Shown: one piece after another, positions 20,079 through 27,523 of the stretch
Position numbering within the stretch: position 1 is the first letter of the stretch
How the letters are laid out: every line of letters starts with the position of its first letter
Source: Rhodobiaceae bacterium
Lineage (GTDB): Bacteria > Pseudomonadota > Alphaproteobacteria > Rhizobiales > NORP267
Assembly (NCBI GenBank): GCA_020441905.1
Contig: JAGRLG010000033.1
Span: forward strand, 1-40,651
DNA: 40,651 nucleotides
Direction: 5' to 3'
Program-made: the position numbers and the translations under genes
The notes under the pieces: model-generated
What the model saw: only the letters and a program-made list of their open reading frames with translations
What the model was told of the DNA's origin: nothing
Database searches by the model: none

Positions 20079-21649
20079 CGCTCGCCCTGTTCCGGTTTGG
20101 CGGCGCCGGGGATCTGCGCCAATGCGACGGGGTCGAAGACACAGGGCAGCCAGCGCCGGTACCAGCCGGCCAGTCCTTCAAGGGCAGGGTGGGCGAGATT
20201 GCGCGCCAGATAGCGGGCAATGCGCGGCAGATGGCGCAGATAGGCGCCCTTGCCGTCGCGCCGCCAAAGCCGGGTGAAGATGCCGAGGATCTTGGTATTG
20301 CGCTGGGCGCCGAGGGTGGCGAAGGCGGCGGAAAAAGCCGCTTCGTCAAAAGCGTCATCGGCCCGCGCGGCGGCGATATAGCGCTCATAGAGGCCGGCCA
20401 TCAGTTCAGCGTCCATGTCGATGCGGGCATCCTGGATCAGCGATACCAGATCATAGGCCGGATGGCCGAAGACGGCGTCCTGAAAATCGATGAGGCCGAT
20501 GCGGGCCAATCCGCCGCGCCAGCCCAGCCAGATCAGGTTGGGGGAGTGGAAATCGCGCAGGGACCAGACCCGGCGCTGGCGCTCCAGGCTGGCGAAGAGC
20601 GGCTGCCAGAGGGCGGCAAACTCAGCCCGCGCTTGCTCCGGCAGCTGGCGCGCAAAGGCGGGGGCGAACCAGTCGAGGACAAGCTCGCTCTCGATTTGCA
20701 GCGCGGCGGGAGAATAATCGGCGAGGATATGGTGCTCGCCATTGCCGAGTGGGGCCTGGCGCGGCCAGTCGAGGCTGTGCATTCGGGCCAGAAGGTCGAC
20801 GGCCACGCCATAGCGCGCGCCGTCGGGCCGCCCGGCCTCGTCCAGCAGGGTATCCGAACCCAGATCCTCGAGCAGGACGAAGCCGTGTTCGAGATCGACG
20901 GCGTGGATCCGGGGCGCCGAGAGATCATGACGGCGCAGTTCGCCGGCAATGGCGACGAAGGCACGGACGTCCTCGGCGAGATGGACCAGGGCGCTGTAGC
21001 TCTTGCCGTCGCGGATCGGCGGGCCGTCGGGCTGGCGCGGCGCGTTCATGAACACGGCGCGCTCGGCGCCGCGGACAAGGCGTTCATAGGCCCGGTTCGA
21101 GGCGTCGCCATGGAGGAAGCTGCGCGCCGCTTCGCCCCATCCGGCGCCCTTGAGAAAGTCCGCGATCTGGCGCAGGCGGGTCAGGCGCGCCGCCCAGGGG
21201 CCATGGCCGGTTAGGCGCAGCTGGCGGGCATCGGGTGTGCCGCCGGGATCGAGACGCAGGTCGAGGCGCCCGGCTGGCAGCGTGGCGCCGGCATGTTCGG
21301 GCCATTCGATCAGCACCAGATCATGCTCCAGCGCGTCGTCGAAACCGAGTTCGTCCAGCTCGCCGGGGTCGGACAGCCGGTAGAGATCGAAATGGGCGAC
21401 GGGGAGGCGCTGCAGATCATAGGCCTGGACCAGGGTGAAGGTCGGGCTCGGCACCTCGCCGATCACCTGGGGGGCGGCGATGGCGCGGATTAGCGCCCTG
21501 GCGAAGGTGCTCTTGCCGGCGCCCAGGGCGCCGTAAAGCGCGATGACATCGCCGGGGCGAAGCGACGGCGCGAGATCAGCGGCGAAGCGTTCCAGGGCGT
21601 CCTGGGACGCGACCTCGAACTGCCAGACGGATTCCTTGGCGGCATCCAT
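20075..21649 (-). CDS. tsaE: Fusion protein: TsaE (t6A ATPase) plus AmgK-like phosphotransferase
   Basis: This 524-residue protein has two domains. Residues about 1-150 are TsaE, the ATPase needed for N6-threonylcarbamoyl-adenosine in tRNAs; the P-loop GALGAGKST (Lys46) and SPTFTLVQAY and HFDLYRL stretches are intact. Residues about 160-524 are an aminoglycoside-phosphotransferase-fold sugar kinase of the AmgK type, with HGDASNRAYERL, the catalytic-loop RDFHSPN (Asp366, Asn371) and the metal-binding IDFQDA (Asp388). AmgK phosphorylates the anomeric carbon of MurNAc or GlcNAc. Such fusions are known in alphaproteobacteria. The downstream MurU gene overlaps the stop by 4 bp. Confidence 0.9.
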   Translation of the reverse strand: MDAAKESVWQFEVASQDALERFAADLAPSLRPGDVIALYGALGAGKSTFARALIRAIAAPQVIGEVPSPTFTLVQAYDLQRLPVAHFDLYRLSDPGELDELGFDDALEHDLVLIEWPEHAGATLPAGRLDLRLDPGGTPDARQLRLTGHGPWAARLTRLRQIADFLKGAGWGEAARSFLHGDASNRAYERLVRGAERAVFMNAPRQPDGPPIRDGKSYSALVHLAEDVRAFVAIAGELRRHDLSAPRIHAVDLEHGFVLLEDLGSDTLLDEAGRPDGARYGVAVDLLARMHSLDWPRQAPLGNGEHHILADYSPAALQIESELVLDWFAPAFARQLPEQARAEFAALWQPLFASLERQRRVWSLRDFHSPNLIWLGWRGGLARIGLIDFQDAVFGHPAYDLVSLIQDARIDMDAELMAGLYERYIAAARADDAFDEAAFSAAFATLGAQRNTKILGIFTRLWRRDGKGAYLRHLPRIARYLARNLAHPALEGLAGWYRRWLPCVFDPVALAQIPGAAKPEQGER

Positions 21650-21658
21650 GGCGGATCG

Positions 21659-24247
21659 TCAGCCGGCGGCGGCGGGCCGGGCCAGGCCGTCCGGTGCCGG
21701 ACCGTCCTGACGCTCCGGGCGCTCGCTGGCAGAAAGGATCTGCCGCGCCTGGCGGCGGCGGGCCGCGGCCTGGGGCGAAATCGGAAAGATGCAGGTGATG
21801 GTGGTGCCCTGGCCGGGAACGGACCGCAGTTGAACCTCGCCGCCGTGAAGCTCGACCAGGCTCTTGACCAGAGACAGGCCGAGGCCGGCGCCGCGCTGGC
21901 CCGCGCCCGGAGCGAGGCTTTCAAAACGCTCGAACACTACTTCCTGCATCTCGGGGGGAATGCCGCGGCCCTGATCGGCAACCTCGAGACGGACCTCGTC
22001 GTCCTCGCGCGAGCAGGTGACCGATATGCTGCCGCCGGGATTGGAATGGGAAATGGCGTTGGACACCAGATTGAACAGGATCTGGGTCAGGCGCTTGCCA
22101 TCGGCGAGGAAGGTGCCGATGTCACCGGACTCGGCAAGCTCAAGGGTCAGGTCGGCCTGGCGGATGCGGTCTTCGAGGCCCTGGGCCGCGGTCCGCATGA
22201 TCTCGTCGATACTGACCGGCGCCAGTTCCAGTTCCATGGTTCCGGCATCGATGGTGGCGAGGTCGAGAATGTCATTGATGATGGCGAGAAGGGAGTGGCT
22301 CGAGGACAGCACGTGGCCGGCATATTCGCGCTGCTTGTCGTTGAGAGGGCCGGTGGCCTCGCGCGCCAGCAGGTCGGTGTAGCCGGTAATCGTGGTCAGG
22401 GGCGCCCGCAGCACATAGGAGACATGGCGGATAAAGGCGGACTTGATCTTGCTGGCCTGTTCCAGGGCCTCGTTGCGCTCGCGCAGGGCGCGTTCGGCCA
22501 GGGCGGTATCGGTCACATCGACATAGGTGACCAGGGTGTCGCCGCCGGGCAGGGGCACAAGCAGGCAGTCCACGACGCTCTGGTCCGCGCGTTCCAGGCG
22601 CAGGGTATCGGTCTGGCGGGCATCGCCGAGGGCGGTAATGCGTCCCTTGATGCGGCTCCACACGCCGGCGTCGTCGACCAGGGCCCGCGACCAGGCAATG
22701 AGCTGATCGATGCGCGGCCCGGCATCGAGATCGGCGACCGGCAGGCGCCACATCCTGGCGAAGGCGGCATTGTAGAGACGCAGACGGCCGTCACTCGTAA
22801 ACAGCGCCACGCCCTCGGCAAGATTGTCGAGGGTCTCGCTCTGCACCTTCATCATCGCGGTGTGGCGGCTCTTGAGCGCCAGGGTTTCGGTGACATCGTC
22901 ATAGAGATAGGTAACCCCGCCCTGGGGGTGGGGCTCGGCGACGGCGCGCAGGGTTTGCCCATCGGGCAGGTGCCACAATTGACGGCTGGGTTCCAGGCTC
23001 GAATAGCTCTTGAGCTGCTGGGCCTTCCACTTGCGGTAGTCGGGCTGCTCGGGCAGGCGCTCGGCGCTGCGCAGGCGATCGAGAATCTCGCCGTCGGTGG
23101 GGGCGCTGTCGAGCCATTTGGCGTCGAGTTGCCACAGCTTGCGATAGGCCGCGTTGGCAAAGCGCAGCTTGGTATCGGCGCCGAAAATGGCGACCGCGGT
23201 GTTGATCTGGTCGAGGGTGCGGGCATGGGAGTCGATAAGTCGGCTCATATCGTCGCGCAGAGCCTCGGTTTCGGAGACATTCTGCGCCAGGCCGGCCTCG
23301 CCCTTGCCGAGGCGCACGGCCGAGATCTCGAAGGTCGTCCGTTCGCCGGTTGCGCTGCCGGACATGTTGATGCTCGCGGTGCGGTGGTGGCGGGCGGACT
23401 GGGCGAGGGCGCCGGCGACGGCCTTGCAGGTTTCGGGGTCGAACAATTCGCGCGCGGAAGCCAGGGCTTCGCCGCTGCCGTTGCAGCCGAGAGCGCGGGC
23501 ATAAGCGGAATTGACCCAGCGCAGGGTTCCGTTTTCGTCCCGGATCCAGGCCGGCGCCGGCACGCTGTCGAGCAGGTCGCGCAAACCGGCGGCCTCGCTT
23601 TCGAGCGCCGCCAGGCGTTCGTGCAAACGCATTTGTTCGAGGCGATCGGCGGAAATTGCGCGCAGGATGAGGACGGGTAAGCCTCCAGCGGTCCGCCCCA
23701 GAGCCTCAAGTCGCTCGCCGTCGCTGGTCCGGATCATGGTGGCGAAGCCCTCGCCGCCGGCCCGTAGCCGGGCCAGCGCCTGCTCCAGCGCCGCAGCGGT
23801 GGCAGGCTCGATCCAGGCCCGGAAATTGGCGATTGCCGAAGCTTCCCGCGGCAGGTTCTCGATGCCAGCGAGGCTGCCGTGGAGCGAAATGCCGCCCGGG
23901 CCATAGACAATCGACAGCTGGCCCTGAGCCTCCAGCAAACCTTCGGCGCGGTCGATATCGGCTTGCAGCGCGATGAACTGGGATTGCTGACCGGCGAGCA
24001 GGCGGGCGGCGCTGCGGCGCGCCGAGATGAGGCCGAAGGCGAGCAGCAGGGCGGCGGCGGCCAGGGAAAGCAGGATGCTGGTGGTGGCAAGGGTTCGCGG
24101 GTCCACCGCGGCCCACAGGCCCGACTTGTCGCCGGGCGAAGGCAACAGCGCGGCGGCTGCCGGCGAGGCCTTCAGTGCCGCCGCCAGCAGGACGAGAGGA
24201 GCGCAGGTCCTTCGGCCAATGATGATGCCCCGGTCCAGAGCCGGCAT
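21659..24247 (-). CDS. divL: DivL-type PAS-domain pseudo-histidine kinase
   Basis: This 862-residue membrane protein has an N-terminal signal-anchor region, a second transmembrane segment at about 52-76, several PAS-like domains (about 225-330, 340-450, 470-580), then a HisKA/HATPase unit. The H-box reads RHVSYVLRAPLTTI: the phosphoacceptor histidine is replaced by Tyr611 (codon at 22415-22417). This is the hallmark of Caulobacter DivL, which binds DivK and controls CckA-CtrA signalling. The ATP-binding half looks complete, with NLVSNAISHS, VADQGRGIP and GAGLGLSLVKS. It sits upstream of tsaE/amgK by 9 bp. A GGGGGA ribosome-binding site precedes ATG 24247. Two GANTC sites (24323, 24353) lie upstream. 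Confidence 0.92.
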   Translation of the reverse strand: MPALDRGIIIGRRTCAPLVLLAAALKASPAAAALLPSPGDKSGLWAAVDPRTLATTSILLSLAAAALLLAFGLISARRSAARLLAGQQSQFIALQADIDRAEGLLEAQGQLSIVYGPGGISLHGSLAGIENLPREASAIANFRAWIEPATAAALEQALARLRAGGEGFATMIRTSDGERLEALGRTAGGLPVLILRAISADRLEQMRLHERLAALESEAAGLRDLLDSVPAPAWIRDENGTLRWVNSAYARALGCNGSGEALASARELFDPETCKAVAGALAQSARHHRTASINMSGSATGERTTFEISAVRLGKGEAGLAQNVSETEALRDDMSRLIDSHARTLDQINTAVAIFGADTKLRFANAAYRKLWQLDAKWLDSAPTDGEILDRLRSAERLPEQPDYRKWKAQQLKSYSSLEPSRQLWHLPDGQTLRAVAEPHPQGGVTYLYDDVTETLALKSRHTAMMKVQSETLDNLAEGVALFTSDGRLRLYNAAFARMWRLPVADLDAGPRIDQLIAWSRALVDDAGVWSRIKGRITALGDARQTDTLRLERADQSVVDCLLVPLPGGDTLVTYVDVTDTALAERALRERNEALEQASKIKSAFIRHVSYVLRAPLTTITGYTDLLAREATGPLNDKQREYAGHVLSSSHSLLAIINDILDLATIDAGTMELELAPVSIDEIMRTAAQGLEDRIRQADLTLELAESGDIGTFLADGKRLTQILFNLVSNAISHSNPGGSISVTCSREDDEVRLEVADQGRGIPPEMQEVVFERFESLAPGAGQRGAGLGLSLVKSLVELHGGEVQLRSVPGQGTTITCIFPISPQAAARRRQARQILSASERPERQDGPAPDGLARPAAAG

Positions 24248-24483
24248 GAAAGCGATCCCCCACCATTCGCAGTTCCGGCAAGGCCGCGTTCCGGGTTGAA
24301 GCGGCTGGCCGCGATCAATTGCGAATCAGTAAGAAATCTAACCGGAATTGCCGACTCTGCCCACCGGGGAATAAAAGCTTCCGGCGGGCTGGGCGCGGCA
24401 ACCAGGGCGCTGGCGCGCGCTCCGGCGGCATGAAACGGGCCGCGCCGAAGACCCGCGGGCGGGCCTGGCGCCGAGAGGCAAAT

Positions 24484-24512
24484 TCCGGCCGGACCGTTTC
24501 AATCCGGCCGGA
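24484..24512 (-). terminator. Hairpin after ahcY, probable terminator
   Basis: TCCGGCCGGA occurs at 24484-24493 and 24503-24512; each copy is itself palindromic, so the copies pair as a 10-bp stem with a 9-nt loop. It lies 8 nt after the ahcY stop on the minus strand and leads into AATTTGCC, a weak U tract. The rest of the 272-bp ahcY-divL spacer holds the divL ribosome-binding site and no clear promoter. Confidence 0.55.
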
Positions 24513-24519
24513 TCACGCT

Positions 24520-25920
24520 CTAGTAGCGGTAGGCGTCGCTCTTGTAGGGGCCGGCAACCTCGACGCCGATATAGGCGGCCTGGTCGGGGCGCAGCCGGGT
24601 CAGCTTGGCGCCGAGCTTGTCGAGATGCAGGCGGGCAACCTTCTCGTCCAGGTGCTTGGGCAGCACATAGACCTTGTTTTCATATTTCTCGCCATGGGCC
24701 CAGAGTTCGATCTGGGCCAGGGTCTGGTTGGTGAAGGACGCCGACATGACGAAGCTGGGATGGCCGGTGGCGTTGCCCAGGTTGAGCAGCCGGCCCTCCG
24801 ACAGCAGCAGGATGCGCTTGCCATCGGGAAACTCGATCATGTCGACCTGAGGCTTGATATTGGTCCATTTGAAATTCTTCAGGTCGGCGACCCGGATCTC
24901 ATTATCGAAATGGCCGATATTGCCGACGATGACCATGTCCTTCATCGCCCGCATGTGATCGACGGTGATGACGTCCTTGTTGCCGGTGGTGGTGATGACG
25001 ATATCGGCGTCGGGCGCGGCGTCGTCCAGGGTCACCACCTCGAAGCCGTCCATCGAGGCTTGCAGGGCGCAGATGGGATCGATCTCGGTCACTTTCACGC
25101 GCGCGCCGGCGCCGCGCAGGCTGGCGGCCGAGCCCTTGCCGACATCGCCATAGCCGCAGACGATGGCCACCTTGCCGGCCATCATGACATCGGTGCCGCG
25201 GCGGATGCCGTCGACAAGGCTCTCCTTGCAGCCATATTTGTTGTCGAACTTCGACTTGGTGACGGAGTCGTTGACGTTGATGGCGGGGAACGGCAGGTCC
25301 CCCTTCTTCTGCATTTCATAAAGGCGCAGGACGCCGGTGGTGGTTTCTTCCGAGACCCCCTTGATGGAATCGCGGATGGCCGAGAACCAGCCCGGCGAGG
25401 ACGCCAGGCGCGTCTTGATTCGGGAGAAAAGCTCGGTTTCTTCCTCGTTGCCGGGATTGGAAATGACGCTGGCATCCTTTTCCGCCTTGGCGCCAAGGAG
25501 GATATAGAGCGTGGCGTCGCCGCCATCGTCGAGGATCATGTTGGCGCTCTTGCCATCCGGCCAATCGAAAATGCGGTCGACATATTCCCAGTATTCGGCA
25601 AGGGTCTCGCCCTTCTTGGCAAAGACCGGCGTGCCCTTCACCGCAATCGCAGCGGCGGCATGATCCTGGGTCGAAAAGATGTTGCACGAGGCCCAGCGCA
25701 CTTCGGCGCCGAGGGCCTGAAGGGTCTCGATCAGCACCGCGGTCTGGATCGTCATGTGCAGGCAGCCGGCGATGCGCGCGCCCTTGAGCGGCTGGCTGGC
25801 GCCATATTCCTCGCGGCTGGCCATGAGGCCCGGCATTTCGGTTTCCGCAATCACCAGTTCCTTGCGGCCCCAGTCGGCAAGCGCGATATCGGCGACGATA
25901 TAGTCGGCATTGGCGGGCAT
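24520..25920 (-). CDS. ahcY: Adenosylhomocysteinase (S-adenosyl-L-homocysteine hydrolase)
   Basis: This 466-residue cytosolic NAD-dependent enzyme splits S-adenosylhomocysteine to adenosine and homocysteine, closing the methylation cycle. The family stretches [31 protein letters not shown] and the NAD-binding loop [12 protein letters not shown] are intact. So is the C-terminal KSDAYRY, in which Lys and Tyr take part in cofactor binding. Length is full. The gene has its own promoter and an operator-like palindrome upstream, so it is probably regulated separately from ptsH. AAAGGA precedes the ATG. Confidence 0.98.
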   Translation of the reverse strand: MPANADYIVADIALADWGRKELVIAETEMPGLMASREEYGASQPLKGARIAGCLHMTIQTAVLIETLQALGAEVRWASCNIFSTQDHAAAAIAVKGTPVFAKKGETLAEYWEYVDRIFDWPDGKSANMILDDGGDATLYILLGAKAEKDASVISNPGNEEETELFSRIKTRLASSPGWFSAIRDSIKGVSEETTTGVLRLYEMQKKGDLPFPAINVNDSVTKSKFDNKYGCKESLVDGIRRGTDVMMAGKVAIVCGYGDVGKGSAASLRGAGARVKVTEIDPICALQASMDGFEVVTLDDAAPDADIVITTTGNKDVITVDHMRAMKDMVIVGNIGHFDNEIRVADLKNFKWTNIKPQVDMIEFPDGKRILLLSEGRLLNLGNATGHPSFVMSASFTNQTLAQIELWAHGEKYENKVYVLPKHLDEKVARLHLDKLGAKLTRLRPDQAAYIGVEVAGPYKSDAYRY

Positions 25921-25996
25921 TTGGCGTCCTTTCCAGATTCATGTTAGCGCGGGGCGCAGGCCGGCTGGCCGCGGCGCGAAGACGGTGCTGGCGCTT

Positions 25997-26048
25997 TCTA
26001 TAGCAATGGAGCACCACAGGTTCAACAAAGATATAAAGATTTCTTTAT
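25997..26048 (-). promoter_or_regulatory. ahcY promoter with adjacent AT-rich operator palindrome
   Basis: On the minus strand TTGAAC (26020-26025) and TATAGA (25997-26002) are separated by exactly 17 bp, placing transcription start near 25990. Just upstream of the -35 is ATAAAGA-TT-TCTTTAT (26033-26048), a perfect 7+7 palindrome, with a further AAAGAT next to it. In other bacteria ahcY and methionine-cycle genes are controlled by SAH-sensing regulators such as SahR or by MetR-type proteins. A site of this kind fits, but the regulator is not identified here. I see no SAH riboswitch fold. Confidence 0.7.
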
Positions 26049-26088
26049 GTGCGGGCGCCGCCATGGGGCCAGGCAGGTGCCGCCGGCG

Positions 26089-26394
26089 TCAATCCTCGTC
26101 GAAGCGGCTTTCGACAAGTTGGGCCAGGGCGCTCAGCGCGGCCTCGGCATCGGGGCCGCTGGCCTCGACCAGGATTTTCGAGCCGGGTCCCGCCGCCAGC
26201 ATCATCAGTCCCATGATCGAGGTGCCGCCTACCGCCTGGCCGTCGCGGGTGACACGAATGCTGGCGTCGAAGGCTTCGGCGCATTTGACGAATTTGGCCG
26301 AGGCGCGGGCGTGCAGGCCGCGCTTGTTGATAATGGTCAGTTCGCGGGACACGTTCTTGGCGTGGCCGCCGGGCGGAGCGCTGCGTGATGACAT
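26089..26394 (-). CDS. ptsH: HPr-family phosphocarrier protein
   Basis: This 101-residue PTS phosphocarrier has the active-site His28 in KRGLHARASAKF and a regulatory serine Ser59 in GGTSIMGLMML, the site phosphorylated by HPr kinase in this family. The N-terminus is about 14 residues longer than typical HPr; an in-frame GTG (codon 15) would give the usual length. It follows the EIIA gene by 8 bp and lies near hprK. No EIIB or EIIC sugar permease genes are nearby, so a regulatory PTS role is likely. Confidence 0.93.
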   Translation of the reverse strand: MSSRSAPPGGHAKNVSRELTIINKRGLHARASAKFVKCAEAFDASIRVTRDGQAVGGTSIMGLMMLAAGPGSKILVEASGPDAEAALSALAQLVESRFDED

Positions 26395-26402
26395 AGTCTG
26401 CG

Positions 26403-26804
26403 CTAGCTGCCAGACAGCACTTGGCTGGCGACATTGATATATTTGCGCCCGGCGTCCTGGGCTTCGCGCACGGCATCGGCCAGCTTGGCATCGCCGCGAA
26501 TGCTGGCCAGCTTGATGAGCATGGGCAGGTTGATGCCGGCGATGACTTCGACCGGAGCGCTTTCCATCACCGAAATCGCCAGGTTGGAAGGGGTGCCGCC
26601 GAACATGTCGGTGAGAAGGACCACGCCGCCGCCATCATTGACCCGGCCGACTGCGGCCAGGATTTCGGCGCGGCGCTGCTCCATGTCGTCGTCGGGGCCG
26701 ATGGAAATGGTCTCGATATTGCTCTGCGCGCCAACGACATGCTCGAGCGCCGAGCGAAACTCGTCCGCGAGCTTGCCATGAGTGACCAGGACAAGACCAA
26801 TCAT
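26403..26804 (-). CDS. PTS EIIA component, mannose family
   Basis: This 133-residue protein has the N-terminus MIGLVLVTHGKLA with phosphoacceptor His9, and VVLLTDMFGGTPSN, both typical of the ManX-type EIIA domain. Without adjacent EIIB/EIIC it is probably a regulatory EIIA receiving phosphate from HPr. I chose ATG 26804 over an in-frame TTG at 26819 because family members start MIG(L/I)V. The 215-bp gap upstream (26805-27019) to the hprK stop shows no clear promoter or hairpin, and its regulation is open. Confidence 0.9.
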   Translation of the reverse strand: MIGLVLVTHGKLADEFRSALEHVVGAQSNIETISIGPDDDMEQRRAEILAAVGRVNDGGGVVLLTDMFGGTPSNLAISVMESAPVEVIAGINLPMLIKLASIRGDAKLADAVREAQDAGRKYINVASQVLSGS

Positions 26805-27019
26805 ACACCAGAGTCCCAATTGTTACGGTTCGTGATCTACGGCTTCTGCCTGAAACGGGCCTGCCGCCGCGGCCAGCGCGCCGCTCGGCGCAAGACCCGG
26901 TTCCACCCCGCCTCAGCCGACAATCATGGGCCGGATCGTGTGTGCAGTGCAAGAAGGTTTCCATCAATCCACAGCAAGATTTCCCGGCGCCATGCCGATT
27001 CCGCGCCGGCGGCACCGTT

Positions 27020-27523
27020 CTATCTGGTCAAATCGGCCAATTCCCGCCCGCCCGCGATCCAGGCCATGGCCTGTCTGAGGCGCGCCGCGCAGGCCTGATG
27101 CTGCGGTCCGGAGGCGGGGACGGCAAGGCGCGGCAAGGTGATGCCGCAAAGCGTGGTCGAGAGTTCGTCTTCTTCGGGCAGGCGTTCCATTTCGCCGGCC
27201 GGCACCAGGTCGGCGACCAGGGCGATGCGCCCGCGCCGCTCGAAGGAAACGGGAATGATGCCGAGGCCGCGGAGCTCGAGCTTGCCGGCAAGGGCCGGGG
27301 GTGGTTCGCCGATCAGGCGGCCAGAGGCCGGATAGACCCAGATCTGGTCGTCGCCGATCAGGGAAACGAAAGGAAATGGCGCCGGATTGGCCAGCAGCGT
27401 GTGGCACAGGCTCGACTTTCCGGCCCCCGAGGGGCCGCGAATCAGGATCGCGGCGGCGCCGAGAAGAACGCAGCTTGCGGGCAGCAGCGTTGCGCCGGCG
27501 CGCTGGCGCGGGTCCACCATCAC
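27020..27523 (-). CDS. hprK: HPr kinase/phosphorylase, short alphaproteobacterial form
   Basis: This 167-residue protein corresponds to the C-terminal catalytic domain only; Gram-positive HprK is about 310 residues. The P-loop GPSGAGKSSL (Lys36) is intact, with LIGDDQIWVY following and the region GLGIIPV near the expected signature. It phosphorylates the regulatory serine of HPr. The start is GTG 27523, forming a GTGA overlap with the chvG stop; ATG 27520 is an alternative. Direct coupling to chvG links envelope sensing to PTS signalling. Confidence 0.93.
   Translation of the reverse strand: MMVDPRQRAGATLLPASCVLLGAAAILIRGPSGAGKSSLCHTLLANPAPFPFVSLIGDDQIWVYPASGRLIGEPPPALAGKLELRGLGIIPVSFERRGRIALVADLVPAGEMERLPEEDELSTTLCGITLPRLAVPASGPQHQACAARLRQAMAWIAGGRELADLTR

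Noticed and set aside
24250..24400. CtrA-type binding site and GANTC control of divL
   Set aside because: Two GANTC sites exist (24323, 24353), but they are expected about every 300 bp by chance, and the only TTA-type pair has a 5-bp gap instead of the 7 bp of the CtrA consensus.
25921..26088. SAH riboswitch upstream of ahcY
   Set aside because: I could not fold the leader into the conserved SAH riboswitch pairing; a protein operator fits better.
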